Origin: Affinundibacterium baiyunense
GTDB lineage: Bacteria > Pseudomonadota > Gammaproteobacteria > Burkholderiales > Burkholderiaceae_D
Direction of reading: 5' to 3'
Assembly: GCF_018139645.1 (NCBI RefSeq)
Contig: NZ_JAGSPM010000001.1
Coordinates: 62,001 to 126,000, forward strand
Length of the DNA: 64,000 nucleotides
The position numbers were made by a program, and so were the translations under genes. Within the stretch, counting starts at the first letter, position 1. Each line of letters opens with the position of its first letter. A model generated the notes under the pieces. The model saw nothing but the letters and a program-made list of their open reading frames with translations. It searched no databases and had not been told where the DNA came from. Below, piece by piece: positions 10,129-19,732 of this stretch.

Positions 10129-10716
10129 ATGTCTGTTCAAGTTACGGGGGCTTCACGATTGAGTCAAGAACATCGCATGCGTTTATATCCGACCAAGATT
10201 ATTAATATTATTGGTGGTCCTGGTTGCGACAAGTCATTATTTTCATCTGCGATTATTTTAAATTTAAATCTTCGAAATAAGTCGGTGGAGCAAATTCCTG
10301 ATTACGCCAAAGCCTTAGTTTGGCAGAAAAATTTTGATGCTCTTAAAAATCAATATCAACTCGCTCAGCGACAATTCGAGATGCTCGATCTACTCGATGG
10401 GCAAGTTCAGTACTTGGTCACCGAGTGCGCATTGATGCAAGTGCTTTATTACAATCAGTCTTATCCTGAGAATATTTGCGATGTTACTAAAACACACCAT
10501 CAAATTCTGGATTGGTATAACCGCCACGACAATATTAATATTTTGGTCGAGCGTGGTGACAAAAAGTATGTGCAAACTGGGCGCTTTCAAAATGAAGAGC
10601 AAGCACGAAAAATCGATGAAGAACTGCGACAGATGCTGGAGATGGAGCAGATTCCATTTATATCGATGCCACCCGATATCGCTGTGATTAATAATTTCGC
10701 TAGAGGGCTTGCTTGA
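10129..10716 (+). CDS. Phage-type P-loop protein with decayed nucleotide motifs
   Basis: 195 residues from the ATG at 10129, preceded by AGGTG; an in-frame GTG at 10123 is less likely. The fold signature resembles the small P-loop NTPases common in tailed phages. There is a beta strand plus loop (IINIIGGPGCDKS, residues about 24-36), a YAKALVW segment as in the phage family's EYAKDLVW, a TECALM segment (about 98) where the family has TDSPLL, and a C-terminal (R)NEEQARKIDEEL helix. The Walker A Gly before Lys is Asp here, and the Walker B-like Asp is Glu. ATP hydrolysis is therefore doubtful. No phage genes adjoin it. Family placement is from memory and should be treated as moderate. Confidence 0.6.
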   Translation: MSVQVTGASRLSQEHRMRLYPTKIINIIGGPGCDKSLFSSAIILNLNLRNKSVEQIPDYAKALVWQKNFDALKNQYQLAQRQFEMLDLLDGQVQYLVTECALMQVLYYNQSYPENICDVTKTHHQILDWYNRHDNINILVERGDKKYVQTGRFQNEEQARKIDEELRQMLEMEQIPFISMPPDIAVINNFARGLA

Positions 10717-10964
10717 GGCTCACTTCCCACGCCATCGTTGCAAGTAGAATTTTTTATCAAATTCGTTGTTAGAGCTACTCAAGTTTCAAGCTCCGTCTTT
10801 GCTTGATTTACTTTATTTTATCGCTGAAATCGCAGGGCTAATCCTGTCTTTCTTAAGTTTCGTCGCTTCTCGCCAAAACTCAACTTGATGAAATTACTAT
10901 TTGTCTAAATCATTGAAGTGACATGCTTTGATGAGTTAGATGGAGTAGTTTTTATGAGGTGACT

Positions 10965-11897
10965 ATGGTGCAAAACTCAGCAATGCAGGAACTAGCAATA
11001 GAAATGACCGGGGTGCGTAAGAGATTCGCGACGCATGAAGTGCTTAAATGTTTGAATCTTAACGTGCCAAACAAAAGTATCTTTGCCTTTCTTGGGAATA
11101 ACGGTGAAGGTAAATCCACGGCGATTAGATTAATGGTTGGATTGTTGCGACCAGATGGCGGTGATATTCGTATTTTGGGGCGCAATATTCAGACTGATAG
11201 GCAAGCGATCTTACGTGAAGTTGGGTGTTTGGTTGATGCGCCGAGTTCTTATCCCAATTTGACCGCAATCGAGTTTTTGAAGATTGCTTGTGTGATCAAG
11301 TCCTTAGCTTTGAAAGAAATTGACCGTGTACTCGAGTTGGTTAACTTGCATACGGATCCTAAACGCTTAATTCGTCATTTTTCTCTTGGTATGAAGCAGC
11401 GTTTGGCGTTGGCGCATGCTTTATTGGGGCGCCCAAGTCTTCTTATTCTTGATGAGCCAACGAATGGTCTTGATCCAGCAGGTATTCAAGAAATTCGTCA
11501 GTTAATTCAACGCTTACCTGAACAAGCCGATTGCACCATTTTTGTATCTAGTCACCAACTTGATGAGGTAGAGAAAATGGCGACACATCTTGCTTTGCTC
11601 AAGGATGGTACTGTCCAATTTCAATGTCACTTAGATGAAATTTATGCTGCACAAGTTGGTGTGTTGGAATTGCATATTGATGATGCAGCTCTGGTCGCGC
11701 AAGTGCTGGTCGCGCACGGATTTCGAGCGCAAGTCTTGAGTGCAACTCAGCTTGTGGTTAGTGAGGTGCCTCAAGAGCAAGCGCACAGAGTAAACGCATG
11801 CGTTGTTCAAGCCAATTTACGTTTGCACGCCGCGAACTTTCAAAAGCCTTCTTTAGAAAAATGGTTTCATCAACAAACACAAGCGAGGGCTATATGA
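10965..11897 (+). CDS. ABC transporter ATP-binding protein (BcrA-like)
   Basis: 310 residues from the ATG at 10965, which has GAGG six bases upstream; a GTG at 10959 is in frame but lies inside that ribosome binding site. Walker A is GNNGEGKST (about residue 46), signature FSLGMKQRL, Walker B LLILDEPTNGLDP, with a switch His in SSHQLDE. The C-terminal 80 residues form the accessory domain seen in bacitracin/lantibiotic-type exporter ATPases. Its stop overlaps the permease start (ATGA), so the two are co-translated. Substrate is not deducible from sequence. Confidence 0.9.
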   Translation: MVQNSAMQELAIEMTGVRKRFATHEVLKCLNLNVPNKSIFAFLGNNGEGKSTAIRLMVGLLRPDGGDIRILGRNIQTDRQAILREVGCLVDAPSSYPNLTAIEFLKIACVIKSLALKEIDRVLELVNLHTDPKRLIRHFSLGMKQRLALAHALLGRPSLLILDEPTNGLDPAGIQEIRQLIQRLPEQADCTIFVSSHQLDEVEKMATHLALLKDGTVQFQCHLDEIYAAQVGVLELHIDDAALVAQVLVAHGFRAQVLSATQLVVSEVPQEQAHRVNACVVQANLRLHAANFQKPSLEKWFHQQTQARAI

Positions 11898-12628
11898 TTA
11901 TTCAATTGATTCGAGTTGAATTGTTGAAGGTGAAGCGTTCTTTAGCGCTACTAATGATGCTGGCTTGCCCGTTGATGGTGGCATTGCTTTGTTTTGGTTT
12001 GCAATTAAAAACCTATAAGACGGGTCTAATTCGATGGGATATGTATTGGGCTGGTAGTACCGCAATTTGGGGATACTTTATGTTTCCTCTTTATTTGGCT
12101 TTAATTACGGGTTTATTGAACGGAAATGAACATCGAAACTCGACTTGGCGATTGATGTTGACTTTGCCGATTCAGTCACGCCAATTGTTTTTAGCGAAAT
12201 TCGTTCTGGCGGCAGTTTTTATGCTTGGTGCAAATCTCGCTTTGTTGTTTATGAACTCATGTGCAATTTATGTATTTGGACTGTTGGGATTTTCAATTTC
12301 GCAGGCTTTTAAATTTGATTTTGTGCGCTTTATGTTGTTTGCGAACTTGAGTGCTTTACCAATTTTAGTATTTCAGCATTGGATCAGTTGGCGCGTACAA
12401 AATATCGTCGCCCCATTGGCGGTCGGTGTGATTGGGACGATGGGGATTGTGCAGATTGGTCAATCGGAAAATTGGATTTACTATCCGTGGAGTTATGTGA
12501 TGACGGCGTTAAATGCATCATCAGCTGATGTTCGTCATCAGGCAATTATTCTTGCGAGTACATTGGCAGTATGCGCACTTGGCATATTGACGTTTTGGGT
12601 AGGCCGACGTGGTGTCGAGTTTGAGTAA
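11894..12628 (+). CDS. ABC-2 family permease, partner of the preceding ATPase
   Basis: 244 residues from the ATG at 11894 that overlaps the ATPase stop codon; a longer frame starting at 11798 only copies ATPase sequence out of frame. About six hydrophobic helices are visible, starting with LALLMMLACPLMVALLCFGL and ending with a helix near the C terminus (VCALGILTFWVG). The N-terminal IRVELLKVKRS is typical of ABC-2 membrane proteins of the lantibiotic-immunity/BcrB group. With its ATPase it would form an exporter or bilayer-remodelling pump. Substrate unknown. Confidence 0.85.
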   Translation: MIIQLIRVELLKVKRSLALLMMLACPLMVALLCFGLQLKTYKTGLIRWDMYWAGSTAIWGYFMFPLYLALITGLLNGNEHRNSTWRLMLTLPIQSRQLFLAKFVLAAVFMLGANLALLFMNSCAIYVFGLLGFSISQAFKFDFVRFMLFANLSALPILVFQHWISWRVQNIVAPLAVGVIGTMGIVQIGQSENWIYYPWSYVMTALNASSADVRHQAIILASTLAVCALGILTFWVGRRGVEFE

Positions 12629-12646
12629 AATTTTCTGAAGTTGTTT

Positions 12647-12680
12647 GGATAAGATCATGATGCTTTCATTGATCTTATCC
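12647..12680. terminator. Bidirectional hairpin between convergent genes
   Basis: Perfect 11-bp inverted repeat GGATAAGATCA / TGATCTTATCC with a 12-base loop, placed between the permease and the convergent methyltransferase gene. T-runs are poor on both sides, so termination may be weak or Rho-assisted. Confidence 0.5.
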
Positions 12681-12704
12681 ATGTTACTGGTGACCTCTTA
12701 GTAT

Positions 12705-13454
12705 TCAAGCCAAGAAAAGAAATACAGTTGGTTTTTTGTGAAAGTCTGGTAGCTGATTTGCTTGCAACTGTTTTTTCCAAGTGCCAGCTGTTTTCGTTTG
12801 TATCGATTCTGTCGGTAAGCTTAAATCAGTCGCTACGCAGATAAGTGTTTGATGGTTGCAATGATTAGCGAGCGCCTCAAGCATTTGCGTGTTTCGATAG
12901 GGTGTTTCGATCAGTAATTGGGTTTGTTTTTCTTTTCTTGAGCGATCTTCCAGCTCCTTAATACGTTTTGCTCTGGCGGCAGCATCTGTCGGTAAATAGC
13001 CATTAAACGCAAAACTTTGGCCATTCAATCCACTTCCCATAATCGCAAGCAGAAGTGATGATGGTCCTACGAGGGGACAAACCTTGATATTCCGTTGATG
13101 CGCAAGTTGAACTAAATTGGCTCCAGGGTCGGCTACCGCTGGTACGCCAGCTTCAGAAATTAATCCAACATCGTGTCCGTCGAGTAGAGGCGTTAACAGC
13201 TTTTGTATTTCCGTATTGGGTGTGTTGACATTGAGTTCGCTGATTTGCAACTCTTGAATCGGTCTAGAAAGTGGATGATATTGATTGAGAATTTTCAGAT
13301 AGGCGCGTGTGCTTTTCGCATTTTCGGCGATAAAGTATCGCAAATCTGCACTCATCTTTTGAACGGTTTCAGGGATGATGTGTGCTAAAACATTTCCTTG
13401 ATCATTATCGATCTGTCCTAGTGTGTTTGGAATTAAGTAAAGTGTGCCAGTCAT
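12705..13454 (-). CDS. RsmI-like SAM-dependent methyltransferase
   Basis: 249 residues of the tetrapyrrole-methylase superfamily, close to RsmI, which 2'-O-methylates C1402 of 16S rRNA. Recognisable parts are the N-terminal LYLIPNTLG, the central GLISEAGVPAVADPG (an RsmI hallmark), the VGPSSLLLA loop and LLIETPYRN. It is shorter than RsmI (about 285), lacks the C-terminal region and has a divergent N terminus (LIPNTLGQI rather than VATPIGNL). This suggests the paralogue often found beside yceF in betaproteobacteria rather than RsmI itself. The gene follows yceF on the same strand with a gap of 26 bases. Exact target unknown. Confidence 0.75.
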   Translation of the reverse strand: MTGTLYLIPNTLGQIDNDQGNVLAHIIPETVQKMSADLRYFIAENAKSTRAYLKILNQYHPLSRPIQELQISELNVNTPNTEIQKLLTPLLDGHDVGLISEAGVPAVADPGANLVQLAHQRNIKVCPLVGPSSLLLAIMGSGLNGQSFAFNGYLPTDAAARAKRIKELEDRSRKEKQTQLLIETPYRNTQMLEALANHCNHQTLICVATDLSLPTESIQTKTAGTWKKQLQANQLPDFHKKPTVFLFLA

Positions 13455-13480
13455 AGGTATCCTTGTTGTCCTGATCGTTC

Positions 13481-14089
13481 TTAATGCACGGAATTAAAAA
13501 AAGTCACGTTGAGATTTCTTAGCATGCTAGTCAGCGCGATTAAGGGTAATCCAGTTAAGGCAGTAGGATCATCGCTTTGCACAGATTGAAGTAACGCAAT
13601 ACCTAGTCCTTCATTTTTTGCGCTGCCGGCACAGTCGTATGGTTTTTCGATGTGTAAATAGGCGTCCAGTTCGGCATCACTGAGTTCTCTAACTTGCACG
13701 AGTGTCTGGCAATTGGCAATTTGGATTTGATGGCTTGTTCGATTGTCTAGCACGCACAGCGCAGTATGAAAAATAACGGTTTTGCCACGCATGGTTTTTA
13801 ATTGCGCCAGCGCTGTATAGTGATTTCCAGGTTTGCCAATTTGGGCGCCGTTTAGCGTTGCGACCTGATCGGAGCCAATAATGATCGCGTTAGGGTTTGT
13901 TAATCCAATTGCTTCGGCTTTTTCCTGCGCCAACCTAATTGCTGTTTCCTCTGGTTGCTCATTTGGTTTTGGGGTTTCATCAATCTCAGGGCTAATTGAA
14001 ATGAATGGTAGTTGCAGGCGGCTTAAAAGTTCTTTTCGGTAGGCGGAGCTTGAAGCGAGAATAATGTGCGGAGTGTTTGAGTTTGACAT
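13481..14089 (-). CDS. yceF: Maf-family nucleotide pyrophosphatase, YceF type
   Basis: 202 residues. Maf proteins hydrolyse nucleoside triphosphates to monophosphates; the YceF branch prefers 7-methyl-GTP. N-terminal ILASSSAYRKELLSRL binds phosphate, PEIDETP and RLAQEKAEA follow, and IIGSDQVATLNG carries the SDQ triplet that separates YceF from the YhdE (dTTP/UTP) branch. The divergent neighbour yceD-rpmF-plsX is the same context as in E. coli. An intact frame and normal length support a functional enzyme. Confidence 0.88.
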   Translation of the reverse strand: MSNSNTPHIILASSSAYRKELLSRLQLPFISISPEIDETPKPNEQPEETAIRLAQEKAEAIGLTNPNAIIIGSDQVATLNGAQIGKPGNHYTALAQLKTMRGKTVIFHTALCVLDNRTSHQIQIANCQTLVQVRELSDAELDAYLHIEKPYDCAGSAKNEGLGIALLQSVQSDDPTALTGLPLIALTSMLRNLNVTFFNSVH

Positions 14090-14192
14090 TTGATTTGATG
14101 TATTTTTTATTAATTTTATGGCGGAAATTTTCGGTTTCTCAAAAAAACGCGTAAAATTTCACAGTTCTAATCGCCTCAAACGAGCTAAGGCT

Positions 14193-14222
14193 TTGACTAT
14201 TAAGGTGTAATCCTGTTATTAT
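14193..14222 (+). promoter_or_regulatory. Promoter for yceD-rpmF and the fatty-acid block
   Basis: TTGACT (14193-14198), an 18-base spacer, then TATTAT (14217-14222) preceded by an extended -10 TG. Transcription would start near 14230, twenty bases before yceD. This is one of the best sigma-70-like matches in the window. Confidence 0.7.
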
Positions 14223-14249
14223 CGCAGGTTTTCTGGGTCTAGAAATCCT

Positions 14250-14783
14250 ATGCAAGCATTTGTTATTGACTCTTTTACGTTTTGTCAGCATCGAGAACTG
14301 CGTGAAGGTAGTACAAAAATTGCCGATTTCCCACGATTGTCTGTGGAATGTGCAAACAAAGACGGCGTATTAAATTGGTCATTGCAAGGTGGTTTGAATC
14401 ATCTAGGTTTTCCGCAACTAAGCTTAGTTGTTGATGGGCATTTTCAATTAATGTGTCAGCGTTGCTTAACACCGTTTGAATTTGCAGTAGACTCACAATC
14501 AGAATTAATTCTCGCCAAAAACGATGATCATGCGGACGAAATTGAAAGCATGCTTGAAGATGACGAGGTTGATGTAGTAGTAGGCAGCAAGACATTCAAT
14601 GTCATGGAGTTGATAGAGGATGAGGCGTTGCTGGCAATACCCCAATCGCCCAAACATGCAGTATGCCCTGATGTAATTGGTTCATTCAATCAATCAGAGG
14701 CAGCGAACAATGTAGATGCGGTAGATGCAGCGAGCACAAGTGGTAAAGTGTCTCCATTCGCTGTACTGAAAAAGTTGCAATGA
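14250..14783 (+). CDS. yceD: YceD/DUF177 family protein
   Basis: 177 residues. YceD (DUF177) proteins are linked to 23S rRNA accumulation and are nearly always encoded just before rpmF. The family's C-x2-C pair is present (LMCQRCLTPFEF, about residues 69-78), as is the acidic region with the motif DDEVDVVVG and the conserved EDEALLAIPQSPKH. A tail of about 30 residues beyond the usual end is Ala/Asp/Val-rich. It is followed by rpmF after 148 bases, probably on the same transcript. Confidence 0.88.
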   Translation: MQAFVIDSFTFCQHRELREGSTKIADFPRLSVECANKDGVLNWSLQGGLNHLGFPQLSLVVDGHFQLMCQRCLTPFEFAVDSQSELILAKNDDHADEIESMLEDDEVDVVVGSKTFNVMELIEDEALLAIPQSPKHAVCPDVIGSFNQSEAANNVDAVDAASTSGKVSPFAVLKKLQ

Positions 14784-14931
14784 AAAGTAAGTGGGCGTAC
14801 CTAGTGGCATTATTCTGAAAAAACACTCAGGTCGAAGTATTGTTAGGGATTCTTGAAAGGCAAACGAAGTTTGCTTGTCGATTCAAGTGTGTTAAATTTT
14901 AGAAACATTTTTTGAAGTATTAGGAGTTATC

Positions 14932-15114
14932 ATGGCCGTTCAGCAAAATAAAAAATCACCATCTAAGCGTGGTATGCACCGTTCACACGATTTCTTGACT
15001 GCACCACAGTTAGGTATCGAGCCAACAACAGGTGAAACACATCTGCGTCACCACATCAGCCCAAATGGCTTTTACCGTGGTCGTAAAGTATTGAAAACTA
15101 AGAACGACGAGTAA
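14932..15114 (+). CDS. rpmF: 50S ribosomal protein L32
   Basis: 60 residues, normal length. It starts [20 protein letters not shown] with a strong AGGAG ribosome binding site. It has no cysteines at all, so it is the zinc-free form of L32 common in betaproteobacteria. It sits between yceD and plsX, and a terminator follows at 15131. That terminator probably lowers read-through into plsX, so that ribosomal protein is made in excess over the lipid enzymes. Confidence 0.97.
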   Translation: MAVQQNKKSPSKRGMHRSHDFLTAPQLGIEPTTGETHLRHHISPNGFYRGRKVLKTKNDE

Positions 15115-15130
15115 TCTGTTCTTAGCGATA

Positions 15131-15172
15131 AAGCGGCGTTGCGAGTCTTGTACTTGACGCCGCTTTTTTTTA
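15131..15172 (+). terminator. Terminator between rpmF and plsX
   Basis: Stem AAGCGGCGT (15131-15139) with ACGCCGCTT (15157-15165), then a run of T. It lies inside the conserved yceD-rpmF-plsX order, so it probably works as an attenuating terminator. The remaining 230 bases up to plsX hold no gene. Confidence 0.82.
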
Positions 15173-15399
15173 TCCTGTGACTTGTGCGGAATGGCAGCTA
15201 CAAAGTGAACTTAATAAGTAAGCATCAATGATGCTAGTGCCTGTTTTGCATAAATTGTAACTCTAAAAAATGTTCAAAAGCGAATATTGTTTTTGTTCAT
15301 TGTCTCTTTCATTTTTCGCTGCTCGATCTAAAACGGATGATTCTTTGCGTCATTCTTGATAAGATAGCTCTCTTGGAGTGAAAAAATAGTAACAAATAC

Positions 15400-16467
15400 A
15401 TGACAATAAAAATTTCAATTGATTGTATGGGCGGTGATTTTGGTCCATCAGTCACTGTAGCGGCAGCAGTTTCATTTGCGAATCGCGAGCCTGATGTTGA
15501 ATTTGTTTTGGTGGGGCAGGAAACTGTCTTGCAAGCAGAATTAAAAAAGCTAGGTGCGATAAATCATCCGCGATTATCTATCGTGCACGCGAGCGAAATG
15601 GTTGAGATGGATGATCCCATCGAAATTGCCTTGCGCAGAAAAAAAGATTCCTCAATGCGAGTAGCGCTGAACCAGGTCAAGGAGGGTGCTGCACAAGCTT
15701 GCGTTTCCGCTGGTAACACGGGTGCGTTGATGGCAGTTTCTCGCTACGTCTTAAAGACTATGCCGGGTGTCGATCGACCTGCAATTTGCAGCATCCTGCC
15801 AAATCAGAAAAAACAACCAACTTATATGCTAGACCTGGGCGCAAATGTGGATTGCGAAGCGGTGCATTTGCATCAATTTGCGATCATGGGTTCTGCGCTT
15901 GTTGCGGCGCTGGAAAATAAGCCGCGTCCAACTGTAGGTCTATTGAATGTTGGTGAAGAAGATATTAAAGGTAATGATGTCGTAAAGCGCACCGCACAGT
16001 TGTTGCGGGCAGATCATGAGCGCGGTTTGCTGAACTTTTATGGCAATGTCGAAGGGAATGATATTTTCAAAGGAACCACCGACATCGTTGTCTGTGATGG
16101 TTTTGTTGGGAATGTCACTTTGAAGGCGGTTGAAGGTTTAGGCAGGTTCGTCAAAACAACAATGACGGATGCGTTCAAAAGTGGTTTGTTGAATATGCTG
16201 GGTGCGTTGATTGCACGTGGTGCGTTGAAGCGAATTTCTACAACGATGAATCCATCGAATTATAACGGTGGTAGTTTATTGGGCTTGCGTGGTGTGGTGA
16301 TCAAAAGTCACGGTAGCGCTGATAAATATAGTTATGAATGGGCGATACAGCGCGCATTTGATGCAGTGAAAAATGATGTGCTTGCGCGCATTACCACCTC
16401 CTTGGCGGAATTGATGCCAGTGCCCGAAGAGGCAAGTACAGCTAGTTCCGGTACGACTGAACAATAA
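15400..16467 (+). CDS. plsX: Phosphate acyltransferase PlsX
   Basis: 355 residues. It makes acyl-phosphate from acyl-ACP and phosphate, the first step of phospholipid synthesis with PlsY. The start [14 protein letters not shown] is diagnostic, followed by [11 protein letters not shown] near residue 105 and [11 protein letters not shown] near 147. Late motifs [11 protein letters not shown] and [10 protein letters not shown] are also present. fabH follows 14 bases after the stop, so the two are one transcription unit. Confidence 0.97.
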   Translation: MTIKISIDCMGGDFGPSVTVAAAVSFANREPDVEFVLVGQETVLQAELKKLGAINHPRLSIVHASEMVEMDDPIEIALRRKKDSSMRVALNQVKEGAAQACVSAGNTGALMAVSRYVLKTMPGVDRPAICSILPNQKKQPTYMLDLGANVDCEAVHLHQFAIMGSALVAALENKPRPTVGLLNVGEEDIKGNDVVKRTAQLLRADHERGLLNFYGNVEGNDIFKGTTDIVVCDGFVGNVTLKAVEGLGRFVKTTMTDAFKSGLLNMLGALIARGALKRISTTMNPSNYNGGSLLGLRGVVIKSHGSADKYSYEWAIQRAFDAVKNDVLARITTSLAELMPVPEEASTASSGTTEQ

Positions 16468-16481
16468 ATAGATAAAGACGC

Positions 16482-17468
16482 ATGACTTTCTACAGCAAAA
16501 TTATAGGCACCGGAAGCTACCTGCCACCAAGAAAAGTAACAAATCACGAGTTGGCTGAGCAATTGGCAGCTAAAGGTATCGAAACCTCAGATGAATGGAT
16601 AGTCTCGCGCAGTGGCATTTCTGCACGTCATTATGCTGAGTCTAATGTCACGTCAAGTGATATGGCAGTAGAGGCGGCGAAACGTGCATTAGACGCGGCA
16701 AATTTGCAGGCGAACGAGATTGACTTGATTATCTTGGCGACTTCAACGCCAGATTTTTTTGGTGGTTTTCCAAGTACAGCTTGTATTGTGCAAAATAAAT
16801 TAGGTATCACAAATGGCGCTGCTGCAGTGGATGTGCAGGCGGTTTGTAGCGGATTTATTTATGCTATGTCGATGGCTGATAGCATGATTAAATCTGGTTC
16901 CCACAAAAATGCTTTGATTATTGGTGCTGAAGTATTCTCCCGGATTTTAAATTTTGAAGATCGCACAACCTGCGTATTGTTTGGCGATGGTGCGGGTGCG
17001 ATTGTCATGTCGCGATCTGAAGAACCTGGTGTTCTTGCTACTAAATTGCATGCGGATGGTAGTCATTCTCACATTTTGTGTGTGCCTGGAAATCTGAATG
17101 CAGGTGTGATTGCTGGTAGTGCATTCCTGTATATGGATGGTCAGGCAGTTTTCAAATTGGCGGTGAATGTACTCGAAAAAGTAGCCAACGAGGCACTGGA
17201 ATTGGCTGGTATGCAAGCAAACCAAGTTGATTGGCTGATTCCGCATCAAGCAAACATTCGGATCATGCAAAGCACGGCGAAGAAGTTGAGTTTGCCTATG
17301 GATAAAGTGGTTGTCACGGTAGATCAGCACGGTAACACTTCTGCTGCGTCGATTCCGCTCGCGTTGGATGCTGCAGTGCGCGATGGACGCGTTAAGAAGG
17401 ATCAAGTCGTGATGTTGGAAGGCGTTGGTGGTGGATTTACTTGGGGCGCTGCTCTAATAAAAATGTAA
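16482..17468 (+). CDS. fabH: 3-oxoacyl-ACP synthase III
   Basis: 328 residues. It condenses acetyl-CoA with malonyl-ACP to start fatty acid synthesis. The catalytic triad is visible: Cys in VQAVCSGF (about residue 122), His in IPHQANIRI (about 255) and Asn in [10 protein letters not shown] (about 285). The N-terminal [13 protein letters not shown] is typical of FabH. It lies between plsX and fabD in the standard order. Confidence 0.97.
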   Translation: MTFYSKIIGTGSYLPPRKVTNHELAEQLAAKGIETSDEWIVSRSGISARHYAESNVTSSDMAVEAAKRALDAANLQANEIDLIILATSTPDFFGGFPSTACIVQNKLGITNGAAAVDVQAVCSGFIYAMSMADSMIKSGSHKNALIIGAEVFSRILNFEDRTTCVLFGDGAGAIVMSRSEEPGVLATKLHADGSHSHILCVPGNLNAGVIAGSAFLYMDGQAVFKLAVNVLEKVANEALELAGMQANQVDWLIPHQANIRIMQSTAKKLSLPMDKVVVTVDQHGNTSAASIPLALDAAVRDGRVKKDQVVMLEGVGGGFTWGAALIKM

Positions 17469-17562
17469 TGGTAAAGTAGGCGTGAGATTGGTTGGTCTTA
17501 TTTAATATAAGTAGTAAGCCAGCTTGGGATTATCTTAAAACTAACAAAAAGACAAAATTATT

Positions 17563-18501
17563 ATGGCGCAATTTGCATTTGTATTTCCTGGTCAGGGTTC
17601 GCAAGCGATCGGTATGTTGAATGGTTTCGCGAATAATCCTGTAGTTCAAGCAACAATTGCAGAGGCATCTGATGCTCTGCAAATGGATTTAGGGAAATTG
17701 ATTTCTGAAGGTCCAAAGGAGGATTTGGATTTGACCACCAACACGCAACCTGTGATGCTTACAGCAGCGGTTGCGACTTACCGTGCGTGGATTGCAGCTG
17801 GTGGGAAAGTACCTTCTATCGTTGCTGGACATAGTTTGGGTGAGTATTCAGCATTGGTCGCAGCGGGTGTCATCGCTTTTAAAGACGCAGTGCCGCTGGT
17901 GCGGTTTCGTGCCCAAGCAATGCAAAGTGCTGTGCCAGTAGGTCTGGGTGGCATGGCAGCAATTTTGGGTTTAAGTGACGCAGACGTTGCGGCAGCGTGT
18001 TCGGAAGCGGCAGCTGCCACCTCCGAAGTGGTTGAGGCAGTAAACTTTAATGCACCAGCGCAAGTTGTGATTGCAGGGGCAAAGGCAGCAGTTGAGCGCG
18101 CTTGTGAGTTGGCGAAAGCGAAAGGCGCTAAGCGTGCTTTGCCTTTGCCAGTGTCAGCGCCATTTCATTCTTCATTATTGAAGCCAGCATCAGATCAGTT
18201 GCGGGATTACTTGGTAAATATCCCATTCTCAGCGCCATCGATTGCTTTAATTAACAATGTGGATGTTGCGATTGTTACTGATCCAGCATTGATCAAAGAT
18301 GCTTTGGTAAGACAGGCGGCAAGTCCAGTGCGTTGGGTTGAAACGGTCAATGCGATCGCTGCCAGTGGTATTACGCAATTAGTTGAATGTGGTCCTGGTA
18401 AGGTATTGGCAGGTTTAACTAAGCGTATTCACCCTGACTTGGTTGGCGAAGCTATCTACGATCAAGAAACTTTGGATAAGTTGATGCAAGCAATGGCGTA
18501 A
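17563..18501 (+). CDS. fabD: Malonyl-CoA:ACP transacylase
   Basis: 312 residues. It loads malonyl groups onto ACP. The N-terminal FVFPGQGSQ and the nucleophile Ser in GHSLGEYSAL (about residues 90-99) are clear. The catalytic His lies in PVSAPFHSSLLKPA (about 205). A 94-base gap separates it from fabH, and the frame is intact. Confidence 0.97.
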   Translation: MAQFAFVFPGQGSQAIGMLNGFANNPVVQATIAEASDALQMDLGKLISEGPKEDLDLTTNTQPVMLTAAVATYRAWIAAGGKVPSIVAGHSLGEYSALVAAGVIAFKDAVPLVRFRAQAMQSAVPVGLGGMAAILGLSDADVAAACSEAAAATSEVVEAVNFNAPAQVVIAGAKAAVERACELAKAKGAKRALPLPVSAPFHSSLLKPASDQLRDYLVNIPFSAPSIALINNVDVAIVTDPALIKDALVRQAASPVRWVETVNAIAASGITQLVECGPGKVLAGLTKRIHPDLVGEAIYDQETLDKLMQAMA

Positions 18502-18571
18502 GCATCATTCTTGAAATGGTCTCGGATAGTAAAAAATAAGTAAGCATAAATTAAAAGAATAGCGAGGAAAT

Positions 18572-19324
18572 ATGACGCAACAATTAGCAAATCAAGTTGC
18601 ATTGGTAACTGGTGCTTCACGTGGTATTGGTAAAGCGATTGCAATCGCATTGGCAAAAGCTGGTGCAAAGGTGATTGGAACAGCAACCTCTGAGTCTGGC
18701 GCGCAAGCCATCACTACCTATTTGCAGGAGATTGGTGCGGAAGGTAGTCGTGGGGTTGCGTTTAACGTCAATGACGTCGATCGCTGTACATCTTTGGTCG
18801 ATGAAATTCAGAAGGAATTCGGCACTTTGTCGATCTTAGTGAACAATGCCGGCATCACGCAAGATCAATTGGCAATGCGCATGAAAGAAGATGATTGGGA
18901 TAATGTTATCTCGACGAATTTGAATTCTGTCGCTCGTTTGTCGCGCGCTGTTTTGCGCGGAATGATGAAGGCGAAGCACGGCCGCATTATCAATATTACG
19001 TCTGTGGTTGGATCGTCAGGTAATCCTGGTCAAATGAATTATGCAGCGGCCAAAGCTGGTGTTGCAGGTATGAGTCGTGCACTTGCACTTGAGATTGGTA
19101 GTCGAAATATTACGGTAAATTGCATTGCGCCAGGATTTATCGATACTGATATGACCAAGGCATTGACCGATGATCAAAAGAATGCAATTTTGACGCAAAT
19201 CCCGATGGGTAAGCTGGGGCAGCCAGAAGATATCGCTGCTGCAACTGTCTTTTTGGCATCGCCAGACGCTGGATATATCACTGGAACAACTTTGCACGTC
19301 AATGGTGGCATGTATTTATGTTAA
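18572..19324 (+). CDS. fabG: 3-oxoacyl-ACP reductase
   Basis: 250 residues, short-chain dehydrogenase fold. NADPH-binding TGASRGIGKAIA at the N terminus, NNAGIT near residue 90, catalytic Ser in TSVVGSSG and the YxxxK pair in YAAAKAG (about 155). It carries out the first reduction of the fatty-acid elongation cycle. A GCGAGG ribosome binding site precedes the ATG. It lies between fabD and acpP. Confidence 0.96.
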   Translation: MTQQLANQVALVTGASRGIGKAIAIALAKAGAKVIGTATSESGAQAITTYLQEIGAEGSRGVAFNVNDVDRCTSLVDEIQKEFGTLSILVNNAGITQDQLAMRMKEDDWDNVISTNLNSVARLSRAVLRGMMKAKHGRIINITSVVGSSGNPGQMNYAAAKAGVAGMSRALALEIGSRNITVNCIAPGFIDTDMTKALTDDQKNAILTQIPMGKLGQPEDIAAATVFLASPDAGYITGTTLHVNGGMYLC

Positions 19325-19412
19325 TTTTATTGTTGTAAATTGAGCGAATTTCGCAGAAATTGAGCGGAGTTAATGTTGGGGCATCTAAAAATGCTCTTTT
19401 TGCGCGCAAACC

Positions 19413-19421
19413 TGCTAAAAT
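19413..19421 (+). promoter_or_regulatory. Extended -10 promoter for acpP
   Basis: TGC followed by TAAAAT (19416-19421) forms an extended -10 element 35 bases before the acpP ATG. The -35 region is weak. A separate acpP promoter fits the high demand for ACP relative to the enzymes. Confidence 0.5.
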
Positions 19422-19455
19422 GCGCGCACTTTCTGTAACCACTAATGGAGACCAC

Positions 19456-19695
19456 ATGTCTGATATCGAACAACGCGTTAAAAAAATCGTCGCTGAACAA
19501 TTAGGCGTCGCTGAAGCTGACATCAAAATCGAATCTTCTTTTGTAGATGATTTGGGCGCAGACTCACTTGACACAGTTGAGTTGGTGATGGCTTTGGAAG
19601 ACGAGTTCGAAATGGAAATCCCTGACGAACAAGCAGAAAAAATCACGACAGTAAAACAAGCTATTGACTACGCAACTGCGCACGTCAAAGCCTAA
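19456..19695 (+). CDS. acpP: Acyl carrier protein
   Basis: 79 residues, acidic. Phosphopantetheine is attached at the Ser of [12 protein letters not shown] (about residue 37). The start is the ATG at 19456 with GGAG upstream; the frame opens further upstream, but that part does not resemble ACP. It carries acyl chains for the Fab enzymes, PlsX and others. It is flanked by fabG and fabF as usual. Confidence 0.98.
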   Translation: MSDIEQRVKKIVAEQLGVAEADIKIESSFVDDLGADSLDTVELVMALEDEFEMEIPDEQAEKITTVKQAIDYATAHVKA

Positions 19696-19732
19696 TTCTT
19701 TCGGATTGCTTTTTTAATTCCAGGAGAGACGC

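Noticed and set aside
9590-10716. Prophage remnant
   Set aside because: A phage-type P-loop protein and an HTH-like protein lie near a tRNA, but there is no integrase, capsid, tail, lysis gene or attachment repeat.
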